Positions 55,701-64,000 of a stretch of 64,000 nt of DNA are shown piece after piece. Each line of letters starts with the position of its first letter. The first letter of the stretch is position 1. The notes under the pieces are model-generated. The model was given only the letters and a program-made list of their open reading frames with translations. It searched no databases and was not told the DNA's origin. A program made the position numbers and the translations under genes. Origin of the DNA: Rhynchopus euleeides (lineage: Eukaryota > Euglenozoa > Diplonemea > Diplonemida > Diplonemidae); contig OY723261.1 of NCBI GenBank assembly GCA_963210315.1, forward strand, positions 1,240,001 through 1,304,000. The letters run 5' to 3'.

Positions 55701-57003
55701 CAAGTGAGCACTGGCGACGTTGGATGAACCCAGATCTTATCAAGGTGTAGGTTCATCTAGACAGCAGGGCGGTGGCCATGGAAGTCGGGATTCGATACAG
55801 AGTGTGTGACAACTCCGAAAGGGGGAAATCCTCCGTCGGTATTGGTCCACAACAACGGAGCTTCGGTATTCGAGGGCACTTGACATTTGAACAGGCAGGG
55901 TACAGTGTGCAGAGTGTGGCTTTTCGAATCGGTTTCCACCCATGCTGAAAGAAAATGGGTAACGAACAAGGCCTGGCTTGCCTCATTACAGGTCTTTTTT
56001 TACCACGAACAAGCTCTTGTCGCCGTCAAAAAGATATGTGCGCAGCGCAGTTTGTGAGTGGTGCCGAACTTTCCGTCGACTGGGCCGTTCTGCCTGCTGG
56101 GTGGGGCGTACGGGTCATGACGCCACCCTCAGGGCATCACTAGCGGTTCGACGTCACACTTGGGCTTTGCGTAACAAACGAACACGATACCTTTCGTGAA
56201 AGGTACAAACTGCGTGATGTGCACAACCAAACCCGTTTGCAACCCGCCTACGCCACTCCAAGGGTGGTGCGGTGTAGTCTGCATCCAACGTGAAGTGCCA
56301 GTGCCTTTTGGCTTTTGTGTCGGATTGCCACCCCCTTTGGTCAGCTATGTGATCAGCTGCCATGTGATATGCCTTCTGTGTTTGCGACGTATCCTTCCCC
56401 ACACCGGTTCGACTTTACCCCCCACCCCCCCCCCACCCCGAAGGGAGATCATCCTTGTGCTTCCTGCTCCTTCTATTTCAATACCCCCATCCCGACTGGT
56501 TCCACGCTACTCTACGACAGATCAACCCCACGCCTTCATCGTTCTCTCGGGAAGTTCGGTGTTGAGTAGCCGCCACTGTTGGAAATCTAAAATAACCACT
56601 TTCCACCCCTACCCCCACACCCCTGCATAACGAGGGAAAGGAGATCATCCTTGCGCCCCCACTTCCCCCAAACCTCTCCCCCCTTAGCCTAGGCTTGCCA
56701 AGTGTGGGGATCAACAGCAAGGGCACAGCCCCGTGCTGCCTCCCCCCGCCCCCCCTGGCAAGAAGTAGAAGAACTGTGCGGCGCAGCAGGGTTGATTAAC
56801 TGTGCATCACCGAGGGAGATGCACCGAATTTTCTCCTTCGGATAACACGGCCCATCCACAACCCCACCCCCCAACCACCCACCCCCCACTCTGTTGCTCC
56901 TGCCTGCGCCGGTGTTGTGATGTGCCCGATAACACGCCATCGCCCTGCCACACCGCACCACACCCTCGCAGCCAAGGGTGAATAGGGTTGGCTTGGTTCC
57001 ATC
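52776..57003. other. No clear gene in about 4.2 kb
   Basis: Frames exist (for example 53372–54019 and 54926–55453, plus) but show no domain that I know. A motif ATCAGAGTTCGCTCGTTGCA at 54140 matches 11967. 55185–55225 is a fourth, partial copy of the repeat seen at 50178. 56440–56475 and 56635–56665 carry GGAGATCATCCTTG with the flanks seen at 1086. C runs increase from 56410 on, before the gene at 57004. Confidence 0.4.
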
Positions 57004-59193
57004 ATGGAGGTGTTTGCTGTAGATGCGACTTCCGGTGCCGAGCAGGTTATAGATATTGGCGAGAGCGATACCATCGGGGATCTGAAACGGCGCATGTCAG
57101 CTGCTTTTGGCTTTGATGCGCGTGATGGAGTTGACATGTCGATAGACGGGGAGGAGGTGCAAGTCGACGACGAAGCGGAGGTCGCAGACATCCATGAGGG
57201 CGGCTTGGAGTCGGGTGCGCGCATCCACGTGTCTCCCTCTGGCGATCTGCTTGCAGCTGAGCTCCGCAACGGCAACAAATCGATGAAGGATCTCCCTGCA
57301 TGGGCCAGGCTGAAGCGCCCCTGCGTGTTAGTGCAGGCCTGCAGGAGGAATACAGCTTCGAACCTCATCCCACCTGCCTTCTGGGGGGACAAAGAGGTTG
57401 TCCTCTCGCGCGTTCGTCGCGATGCATCGTGTTTCTTCCAAGCATCTCCGGAGCTGCGGCTCGACCCGGATGTCGCAGCTGCTGCGGTTGGCTTCAACGG
57501 AGAAATGTATTGGGCCCTCGATGAGAGCCTGCGCCATGACGTCGCGTTGGTGAAGCTGGCCCTCGAGAATGACTGCGAGCTTGCAGGCATGCCGGAGAAG
57601 ATGCGCGGCAACAAGGAGATGGTGCTGCTTGCGGTGTCCCACCTCGGGTCTGAGTCCTTCTCCCATGCCACGGCGGAGCTGCGCGGAGATGCCGACTTTG
57701 TGATGCAAGCAATGGAGGAAAGCTGCGATGTGTACAGGCTGGCCTCCCCAGAGGTGCGGAGCAATAAGGCTGTTGCGATGCGGCAGCTGCCCTCCAGGGG
57801 GAGGCTGCTGGAGTTCGCCTCCAGTGAGCTGCGGGACGACCGGGAAGTGGTGCTGGCAGCCATGTCCCGGACTGCGGGAAACCTGCAGTATGCGTCGCCA
57901 CGGTTGCAGCGCGACAGGGGGCTCGTCCTGCAGGCAGTGCGCAGCCAGTGTGAGTTCCTCCACCAAGCGGGCGCTGATCTCTGCGACGACAAGGAAGTGG
58001 CGCTTGCTGCGCTAACGGAATGCACCGTTTGTAACGAGTCAAAAGGAGACGGGGGAGGGAACTCCACGCTGTATTCCTATCTGAGTGCAACCCTGCGCGA
58101 AGATCGAGAGGTGGCGCTTGCTGCTGTCCGACGCAGCAGCCTGTCACTTCTGAATGCCGGCGACGCCATCCGGAGCGACCCTGAGGTGGTGCGTGCGGCA
58201 GTGGCATCGCATGCCCACGAGTTCCCCGCATGCGACTTCGGAGGTCTCCAGTGTTTTGCGCCATCTGTTTATGCCAACAAGGAGCTCGTCCTGGAAATTG
58301 TTCGCCGGGTGCCCAAATGCTACCGCTTTATTGACAAATCTCTGTGCGGTGACAGAGATGTGGCCCTCGCTGCACTGTCCGCCCATCGCCCAGGGGTCTA
58401 CGGGATGCTGACCGAAGCGCTGCAGCAGGACAAGGACATCCTCTTTGCAGCGCACCTCTCGGGGGACCTCTCGGACGAGCAGTTCCTGGGTGACAAAAGC
58501 TTCATCATGCGAGCCCTGGCCGCAGAGAAGAAGGATTACATCGGCGAGAGCAACCTGCTGATCCGTGCATCCCCTGCCCTGCAGGCTGACAGAGAGGTTG
58601 TGGCGCGTGCTGTATCGCTCAGTTCTGAGTATTTCACCTTCGCCAAAAAGGAGTTCAGGGCCGACAAGGCTATCGCCCTGATGGCGATGCGTGGCGGCGG
58701 GTGCCTTGGCGATGTGACGGGGGACGCACGGGTGGATAAGGAAGTCGTGCTAGCAGCGGTGACGACCGATCCAGAAAACATAAAGTACACATGCGACAGC
58801 CTACGTGATGACAAGGCGGTGGCCCTTGCGGTTGTCAAGCAGGGCAACGGATCATGCCTCGCGTGGATGAGTGACAGACTGCGGGACGATAAGGAGGTTG
58901 TGACGGCGGCTCTTCAAACAGATCCAAGCCAGTTTGGCGACGCCGGCCCCAACATGCGAGGAGACAAAGAAGTACTGTTTGCAGCGCTGGAAAGGCAACA
59001 TGCGACGCGCACAAACCGCACCCGCAGGAAGGCGGGTGTCGGCCTCTTGGGTTACGCCAGTGATGCCCTGAGACTGGATCGCAACATCGCTCTGAAAGCT
59101 GTGCGCCTCTCCTCGCGCAATCTGTTACAAACAATGGTGCCTCTTGACGATGAGTTGAAGGAGGCGGCGGCGAAGGGGGCGGATGACAAGTAG
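57004..59193 (+). CDS. Ubiquitin-like plus DUF4116 repeat protein, 729 aa
   Basis: Intronless, GC-rich. Residues 1–77 look ubiquitin-like (strand–strand–helix: SDTIGDLKRRMSAAFGFDAR, then DIHEGGLESGARIHV). From about 120 to the end there are about 22 short repeats with the DUF4116 signature '(D/N)(K/R)EVVLAAV … L..AS.ELR.D', e.g. DDREVVLAAMSRTAGNLQYA and ADREVVARAVSLSSEYF. DUF4116 repeats form helical pairs; their function is unknown and they are expanded in many protists. The combination with a ubiquitin-like N-terminus is the unusual part. No signal or membrane segment, so probably cytosolic or nuclear. Start chosen at the first ATG, which begins the ubiquitin-like fold. Confidence 0.85.
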   Translation: MEVFAVDATSGAEQVIDIGESDTIGDLKRRMSAAFGFDARDGVDMSIDGEEVQVDDEAEVADIHEGGLESGARIHVSPSGDLLAAELRNGNKSMKDLPAWARLKRPCVLVQACRRNTASNLIPPAFWGDKEVVLSRVRRDASCFFQASPELRLDPDVAAAAVGFNGEMYWALDESLRHDVALVKLALENDCELAGMPEKMRGNKEMVLLAVSHLGSESFSHATAELRGDADFVMQAMEESCDVYRLASPEVRSNKAVAMRQLPSRGRLLEFASSELRDDREVVLAAMSRTAGNLQYASPRLQRDRGLVLQAVRSQCEFLHQAGADLCDDKEVALAALTECTVCNESKGDGGGNSTLYSYLSATLREDREVALAAVRRSSLSLLNAGDAIRSDPEVVRAAVASHAHEFPACDFGGLQCFAPSVYANKELVLEIVRRVPKCYRFIDKSLCGDRDVALAALSAHRPGVYGMLTEALQQDKDILFAAHLSGDLSDEQFLGDKSFIMRALAAEKKDYIGESNLLIRASPALQADREVVARAVSLSSEYFTFAKKEFRADKAIALMAMRGGGCLGDVTGDARVDKEVVLAAVTTDPENIKYTCDSLRDDKAVALAVVKQGNGSCLAWMSDRLRDDKEVVTAALQTDPSQFGDAGPNMRGDKEVLFAALERQHATRTNRTRRKAGVGLLGYASDALRLDRNIALKAVRLSSRNLLQTMVPLDDELKEAAAKGADDK

Positions 59194-59467
59194 TGTTCAC
59201 ATCACCGCCTAATCCTCTCGGAGGGCAGGGCGGGCGTGGAGAGATTACATACAGCGGGGTGGTGTGGAGTTACGTCCTGTGTATCAGTAGCTATCCCGCT
59301 GTACATGGTCAATACCGCTGGAAAGGTGAAGCCACGATGGAGTACGGCAGGGCAATGCCTGGCAGTCGCAGAGTCCCCCACCCCCACAGCACCCTCTTGC
59401 CAGCTGGAACGTAGACTGTCACCCTTCCCTCTGAGATAGCGTGCCTTGTAAACTCCACGAACACACA
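59194..59467. other. Spacer after the DUF4116 gene
   Basis: No gene. CCTCTGAGATAGCGTG (59429) recurs at 59686 and 63671, an additional short piece of the duplication that follows. Confidence 0.5.
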
Positions 59468-59940
59468 GACCTGCCACTGCCTTGCACCGTGATGACTCAC
59501 ATACACACACAAATCACTCCAATCCTACGCACCTTGTGTGCGGACGACGATGCTTCAACATGCACCACCATCTGACTGCACATGCTGCTGTCTTGTCTCA
59601 CTTTGTGGGATCCCATGACATGTGTAAGAGTTTTGCACACCACCTTCGATCACACCCTTGCGAAGGCTATGCAGGTGACTTGTCCTCTCTGAGATAGCGT
59701 GTATTCGTATTGCGTTGCAAGTGTGACAACACACCGTACACACAATCACACCCACAACAAACAACGACCGTCAATTGGGTTGGGAGGCATCTGTCCCTGT
59801 GATGCACAGCTCCCCGCTGGACGTGCTCGGAAAGCAAAGCTGCAGGGCACGCCCTGCTGCGTTACGCATATCCATGGCCGCTCTGCGAGTGCCCGCAAGG
59901 GACGTGGGCAGCAGCGTCGAACCATGCGTCACACAGTCTC
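59468..59940. repeat. Direct duplication, left copy (473 bp)
   Basis: Almost identical to 63453–63947. Differences are a few substitutions and fewer CACACC units. It lies upstream of the cysteine-rich gene, and its second half (GATCACACCC(A/T)TGCGAAGG… through ACAATCACAC) is echoed again in diverged form at 60170–60325, directly before the gene start. It holds no convincing gene. Confidence 0.9.
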
Positions 59941-60340
59941 GCGATACAAGCGAATGGCAGTGTTCTGCCACTTCACAAACAAAACAGTAGAACAAGAACC
60001 AGCACGTGGTGCAATTCTGCTGGGCACAGCTGTCGGTGCCGTGCTGCAGCGGGAAACACCTCGGAGAATATGAGGGTGTGTCGGGACGGAGGTGTGTGGG
60101 TCAAGGCGGTCATAGCTAGTGGGGACACGTCAAGTGTCTGTTTCGTCGCAAGAGCTTCGCTCACCACCTTGGATCACACCCATGCGAAGGGGAAGCGGGT
60201 GATATGTCCTCTCCGCGACAGTAGTGTGCAAGGGTGGCATTTGTCCGTGTGGAGGAGAGGTTGGGAGTCACAATCATGTTCGCCCACCTACGCACAAGGG
60301 TAACAATCACACAAACAGGAAACAACCATACGGTACAACA
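59941..60340. other. Upstream region of the cysteine-rich gene
   Basis: Diverged second copy of the duplicated leader: GATCACACCCATGCGAAGG (60173), GGTGGCATTTGTCC (60233) and ACAATCACACAAACAGGAAA (60303) match 59650, 59784 and 59742 in kind. ACAAACAG at 60311 is a plausible splice acceptor 24 bp before the start codon. Confidence 0.5.
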
Positions 60341-62251
60341 ATGAAATCAACGATGTTCCTCCTCGCCGCCGTTGGATGCGCGACCTTGGCCCACGCAAGA
60401 GGCGTGTGTGACGGTGCAGCCTTCTGCGGTGGCATCGCAAACAAGGCCTGCAAGACTGGCTACACATGTCTGGATGACCCCGACGACACATGTGATCCCA
60501 ACAACGGCGGCAGGGACTGCAGCGGGTGCTGTGTGCGCCTCGTGATCCCTGAGAAGTCTTCGTCTGCTGCTGCCCCATCTGTCGACACGTGCACGATGTG
60601 CGGTGGCATTGCCAACACCCAGTGTGCCGCCGGTTACACCTGCATGGACGACACCCGTGACAACTGCGACCCGAACAACGGCGGGAGGGACTGCATCGGG
60701 TGCTGCGTGCGCCTCGTTATCCCTGAAACTCCGAAGCCTGCCCCTGTTGTCGACACATGCACGATGTGCGGCGGCATTGCCAACCTCCAGTGCTCTGCCG
60801 GTTTCACCTGCATGGACGACACCCGTGACAACTGCGACCCGAACAACGGTGGCCGGGACTGCAGCGGGTGCTGTGTGCGCCTTGTGATCCCTGAGAAGTC
60901 TTCGTCTGCTGCTGCATCTGTCGACACGTGTACGATGTGCGGTGGCATTGCCAACATCCAGTGCGCTGCCGGTTGGACCTGCATGGACGACACCCGTGAC
61001 AACTGCGACCCGAACAACGGCGGGAGGGACTGCAGCGGGTGCTGTGTGCGTCTGGTGATCCCTAAGACGAAGAAGCCTGCCCCTGTTGTCGACACGTGCA
61101 CGATGTGCGGCGGTATCGCGAACATCCAGTGCTCTGCCGGTTACACCTGCATGGACGACACCCGTGACAACTGCGACCCCAACAACGGTGGCCGGGACTG
61201 CAGCGGGTGCTGTGTGCGTCTGGTGATCCCTGAGAAGTCTTCGTCTGCCGCTGCGTCTGTCGACACGTGCACGATGTGCGGCGGAATTGCCAACATCCAG
61301 TGCTCTGCCGGTTGGACCTGCATGGATGACACACGTGACAACTGCGACCCGAACAACGGCGGCCGGGACTGCAGCGGGTGCTGCGTGCGCCTCGTGATCC
61401 CTGAGACGCCGAAGCCGGCCCCTGTCGACATGTGCACGATGTGCGGTGGCATTGCCAACATCCAGTGCGACGCTGGCTTCACCTGCATGGACGACACCCG
61501 TGACAACTGCGACCCGAACAACGGCGGCAGGGACTGCAGCGGGTGCTGTGTGCGCCTTGTGATCCCTGAGACGTCTTCGTCTGCCGCTGTGTCTGCCGAC
61601 ACGTGCACAATGTGCGGCGGCATTGCCAACATCCAGTGCTCTGCCGGTTTCACCTGTATGGACGACACCCGCGACAGCTGCGACCCTAACAACGGCGGCC
61701 GGGACTGCAGCGGGTGCTGTGTGCGTCTGGTGGTCTCTGAGACGAAGAAGCCTGCCCCTGTTGTCGACACGTGTACGACGTGTGGCGGCATTGCCAACAT
61801 CCAGTGCGACGCTGGTTTCACCTGCATGGACGACACCCGCGACAACTGCGACCCCAACAACGGCGGGAGGGACTGCAGCGGGTGCTGTGTGCGTCTGGTG
61901 ATCCCTGAGATGCCGAAGCCGGCCCCTGTCGACACGTGCACGATGTGCAGTGGCATTGCCAACATCCAGTGCGCTGCCGGTGGGACCTGCATGGACGACA
62001 CCCGTGACAACTGCGACCCGAACAACGGTGGGCGGGACTGCAGCGGGTGCTGTGTGCGCCTTGTGATCCCTGAGACGTCTTCGTCTGCTGCTGCATCTGT
62101 CGACACGTGCACGATGTGCGGTGGCATTGCCAACATCCAGTGCGACGCTGGTTTCACCTGCATGGACGACACCCGCGACAGCTGCGACCCGAACAACGGC
62201 GGGAGGGACTGCAGCGGGTGCTGTGTGCGTCTCGTCGTCCCGCTTCAGTAA
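60341..62251 (+). CDS. Secreted protein of 11 cysteine-rich repeats, 636 aa
   Basis: Begins with a clear signal peptide (MKSTMFLLAAVGCATLAHA, cut before RG), which fixes the start although the frame is open further upstream. Eleven ~55-residue repeats follow with consensus DTCTMCGGIANIQC, AGYTCMDDTRDNCDPNNGG and RDCSGCCVRLVIPE, eight Cys each. Linkers alternate between a Ser/Ala type (KSSSAAASV) and a Lys/Pro type (PKPAPVV). Similar 'CGG.AG..C..G..CvDdp.d.CDP..GGaDC.G.C' units occur singly or in series in secreted proteins of fungi, oomycetes and bacteria; their role is not established. Expected to be extracellular, disulphide-bonded and compact. Variation is concentrated at one position after the third Cys (A/S/D) and in the linkers. 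Intronless; repeat number probably changes by unequal crossing-over. Confidence 0.85.
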   Translation: MKSTMFLLAAVGCATLAHARGVCDGAAFCGGIANKACKTGYTCLDDPDDTCDPNNGGRDCSGCCVRLVIPEKSSSAAAPSVDTCTMCGGIANTQCAAGYTCMDDTRDNCDPNNGGRDCIGCCVRLVIPETPKPAPVVDTCTMCGGIANLQCSAGFTCMDDTRDNCDPNNGGRDCSGCCVRLVIPEKSSSAAASVDTCTMCGGIANIQCAAGWTCMDDTRDNCDPNNGGRDCSGCCVRLVIPKTKKPAPVVDTCTMCGGIANIQCSAGYTCMDDTRDNCDPNNGGRDCSGCCVRLVIPEKSSSAAASVDTCTMCGGIANIQCSAGWTCMDDTRDNCDPNNGGRDCSGCCVRLVIPETPKPAPVDMCTMCGGIANIQCDAGFTCMDDTRDNCDPNNGGRDCSGCCVRLVIPETSSSAAVSADTCTMCGGIANIQCSAGFTCMDDTRDSCDPNNGGRDCSGCCVRLVVSETKKPAPVVDTCTTCGGIANIQCDAGFTCMDDTRDNCDPNNGGRDCSGCCVRLVIPEMPKPAPVDTCTMCSGIANIQCAAGGTCMDDTRDNCDPNNGGRDCSGCCVRLVIPETSSSAAASVDTCTMCGGIANIQCDAGFTCMDDTRDSCDPNNGGRDCSGCCVRLVVPLQ

Positions 62252-63452
62252 GGGTCTTTTTCCGTTTCCCGCCCAACCCAGACAACGCCACTATTGCGTC
62301 GTTGTCTTGGTTCCCCGCCCCTGAGCTTCTTCTGTGGTTTCCGAAACTGCGCAACCCCTGGTAGCTGTTGTTTTTTCCCACTCACGTCCCACTTGACGCC
62401 TCCTCTTTTTTTGGTCTTCCCATCGTGCCAGCGGTGGAGCCTGTACCCGGGGTGTGTCGTTTTTCTTGGCGCCCCTGCATGCCTGACAGATGGACCGGCC
62501 CCTGTATGCGCACTGCTGCATGCGCTTGCCTCTCTTTTGACGATGTGCAGTGTGACGGCTCAGCCCCCTCGGAACACTTCGATGACCTGGCGCTGTCCCT
62601 CTGCCCACATGACCTTCGTGTGAGGACGTGTCGCTTTGATTCCCCTTGCCTTGCAGGGACACTGATACGCTGGAGGAGGAGCTGACTGTGCCGTGTGCTG
62701 CCTCTGTCTTCGGAGGTTGCCATGCGGTGTCGGCCTCCTATCTACCTGCTTTGTATCGCGTGTGCCCTGCACGTTATGCCCCCTCCCCTTGTGCCCTCAC
62801 CACTGCTGTCCTCTGCAGCACGTTGCCGATGGGAGACTGCCAGAATAGCTGTTGCTGCCTGCCTGGGTATCACCCCATGTGCACGGCGTGCGACGTGAAG
62901 AGCAGCCCCTGTACGCGTGCCCCTGCTGCGTGCGCGTGTCGCCGCCAGGTGTTGGTGTTGAGCCTTGTGCCCTGTGATGTGCCGTAGGCAGTTATCGGAT
63001 GTGCTGTCCCTGTGCTGCATGTCTGCATGCCCTGTCTGCGGTGTGTCTCTTCTTCAAGCATCCATTTTGTGTGTGTTGGAGTGTTGATGTTCTTTGCTTT
63101 GCTTTGACTTCCCTTGGAGGCACCCTGATGCGCTGGAGAAGGAGCTGATTGTGCCGTGTGCTGCCTCTGTCTTCGGAGACTGCTGTGCGGTGTCTGACTC
63201 CTGTAGCCGTTGCTCGGGTGCCTTGTCTGTGCGTTCACCCGCACGCGTTGTCACTTCTTGCTTTTGTGTGTTCTTGCAAGTATCCTCGCTTCCGTAAGAA
63301 ACCTTCGTTGTGTCTCTGGGCAACTCGCCCACTGGCCCACCTGGACGCATGTCCGACAGCCGCAGTCGCTGACCGCAGCAGAAGCCCCACACACCCCGCC
63401 CTGTTGCCTGCCTTGCCTTGCCTGCTGGTGCTGTGCCGCCACACATGAGGAG
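62252..63452. other. Downstream region with a local duplication
   Basis: 62656–62740 and 63116–63200 are similar (shared TGTGCCGTGTGCTGCCTCTG and neighbouring CTGGAGRAGGAGCTGA), 460 bp apart. C-rich frames here (62646–62987; 113 codons, many Cys) may be chance. Contains no recognised gene. Confidence 0.5.
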
Positions 63453-63947
63453 GACCTGCCACTGCCTTGCACCGTGATGACTCACATACACACACAAATC
63501 ACTCCAATCCTACGCACCTTGTGTGCGGACGACGATGCTTCAACATGCACCACCATCTGACTGCACATGCTGCTGTCTTGTCTCACTTTGTGGGATCCCA
63601 TGACATCTGCAAGAGTTTTGCACACCACCTTCGATCACACCCTTGCGAAGGCTACGCAGGTGACTTGTCCTCTCTGAGATAGCGTGTATTGCGTTGTAAG
63701 TGTGACAACACACCGTGCACACAATCACACCCACACCCACACCCACACACAATCACACCCACAACAAACAACGACCGTCAATTGGGTTGGGAGGCATCTA
63801 TCCCTGTGATGCACAGCTCCCCGCTGGACGTGCTCGGAAAGCAAAGCTGCAGGGCACGCCCTGCTGCGTTACGCATATCCATGGCCGCTCTGCGAGTGCC
63901 CGCAAGGGACGTGGGCAGCAGCGTCGAACCATGCGTCACACAGTCTC
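63453..63947. repeat. Direct duplication, right copy (495 bp)
   Basis: Repeats 59468–59940 in the same orientation 3985 bp downstream, with an expanded CACACCCACACC tract (63722–63752). The last 53 bases of the window leave the similarity. If the whole unit were duplicated, a further cysteine-rich gene could lie just beyond the window. Confidence 0.9.
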
Positions 63948-64000
63948 TTCAGGCCACACAGAGTTCCTGAGAGTGAATGTGGATGTGAAGGTGATTATGA

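Noticed and set aside
56796-58264. Minus-strand frames of 256–423 codons
   Set aside because: Antisense of the DUF4116 gene; its GC-rich codons leave the opposite strand open.
61141-62196. Minus-strand 351-codon frame
   Set aside because: Antisense of the cysteine-rich repeats; it only mirrors their periodicity.

Overview
The window looks like nuclear DNA of a protist: repeat-rich, gene-poor, and scattered with GT–AG introns and C-rich pyrimidine tracts. There is no operon layout, no ribosome-binding sites, no CRISPR array, and I recognise no rRNA or tRNA gene. The clear coding regions are GC-rich, long and mostly intronless. Two features hint at Euglenozoa (for example a diplonemid), but this is a hypothesis from memory of the families, not from a search. 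One is a multi-pass C-terminal module resembling surface proteins of the free-living kinetoplastid Bodo saltans. The other is a pair of same-strand genes only 65 bp apart. A DUF4116 repeat protein fits many protists and algae and does not decide the matter.

Layout. 1–6.7 kb: poly-C-rich DNA without a clear gene, with two weak MYND-like exon pieces. 6.76–8.53 kb: a TA-flanked inverted-repeat element holding a nested 990-bp element; a second copy of the nested element, almost identical, lies at 40.9–41.9 kb. 8.8–11.1 kb: a 246-bp satellite. 13.2–15.6 kb and 17.1–17.75 kb: palindromic or foldback elements. 19.6–21.5 kb: an element with an intact tyrosine recombinase, 38-bp inverted repeats, a long hairpin and iterons. 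23.4–23.8 kb: a likely spliced gene. 24.3–25.4 kb: the 3' end of a LINE. 27.3–31 kb: decayed MYND-finger gene pieces. 31.5–33.1 kb: copies of a short dispersed hairpin repeat. 34.6–35.8 kb: a large foldback element. 36.8–38.4 kb: a tandem repeat bounded by GGACATGTCCGG clusters. 38.5–40.8 kb: a terminal-inverted-repeat element with an interrupted gene.

44.3–64 kb is the gene-bearing part. It holds a protein with two CUE-like domains, a Pro/Thr-stalk multi-pass membrane protein, a ubiquitin-like plus DUF4116 repeat protein, and a secreted protein of 11 cysteine-rich repeats. The last is bracketed by a ~475-bp direct duplication, which suggests a tandemly duplicating locus. No metabolic pathway is shared by these genes; the ubiquitin-binding-like and ubiquitin-like domains are the only thematic link, and that is weak.

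The most unusual signal is structural. At least three separate elements have ends in which the outermost repeats are inverted but a block just inside them lies in direct orientation. I know of no named family with that arrangement. I saw no LTR, capsid-bearing or other virus-like element.
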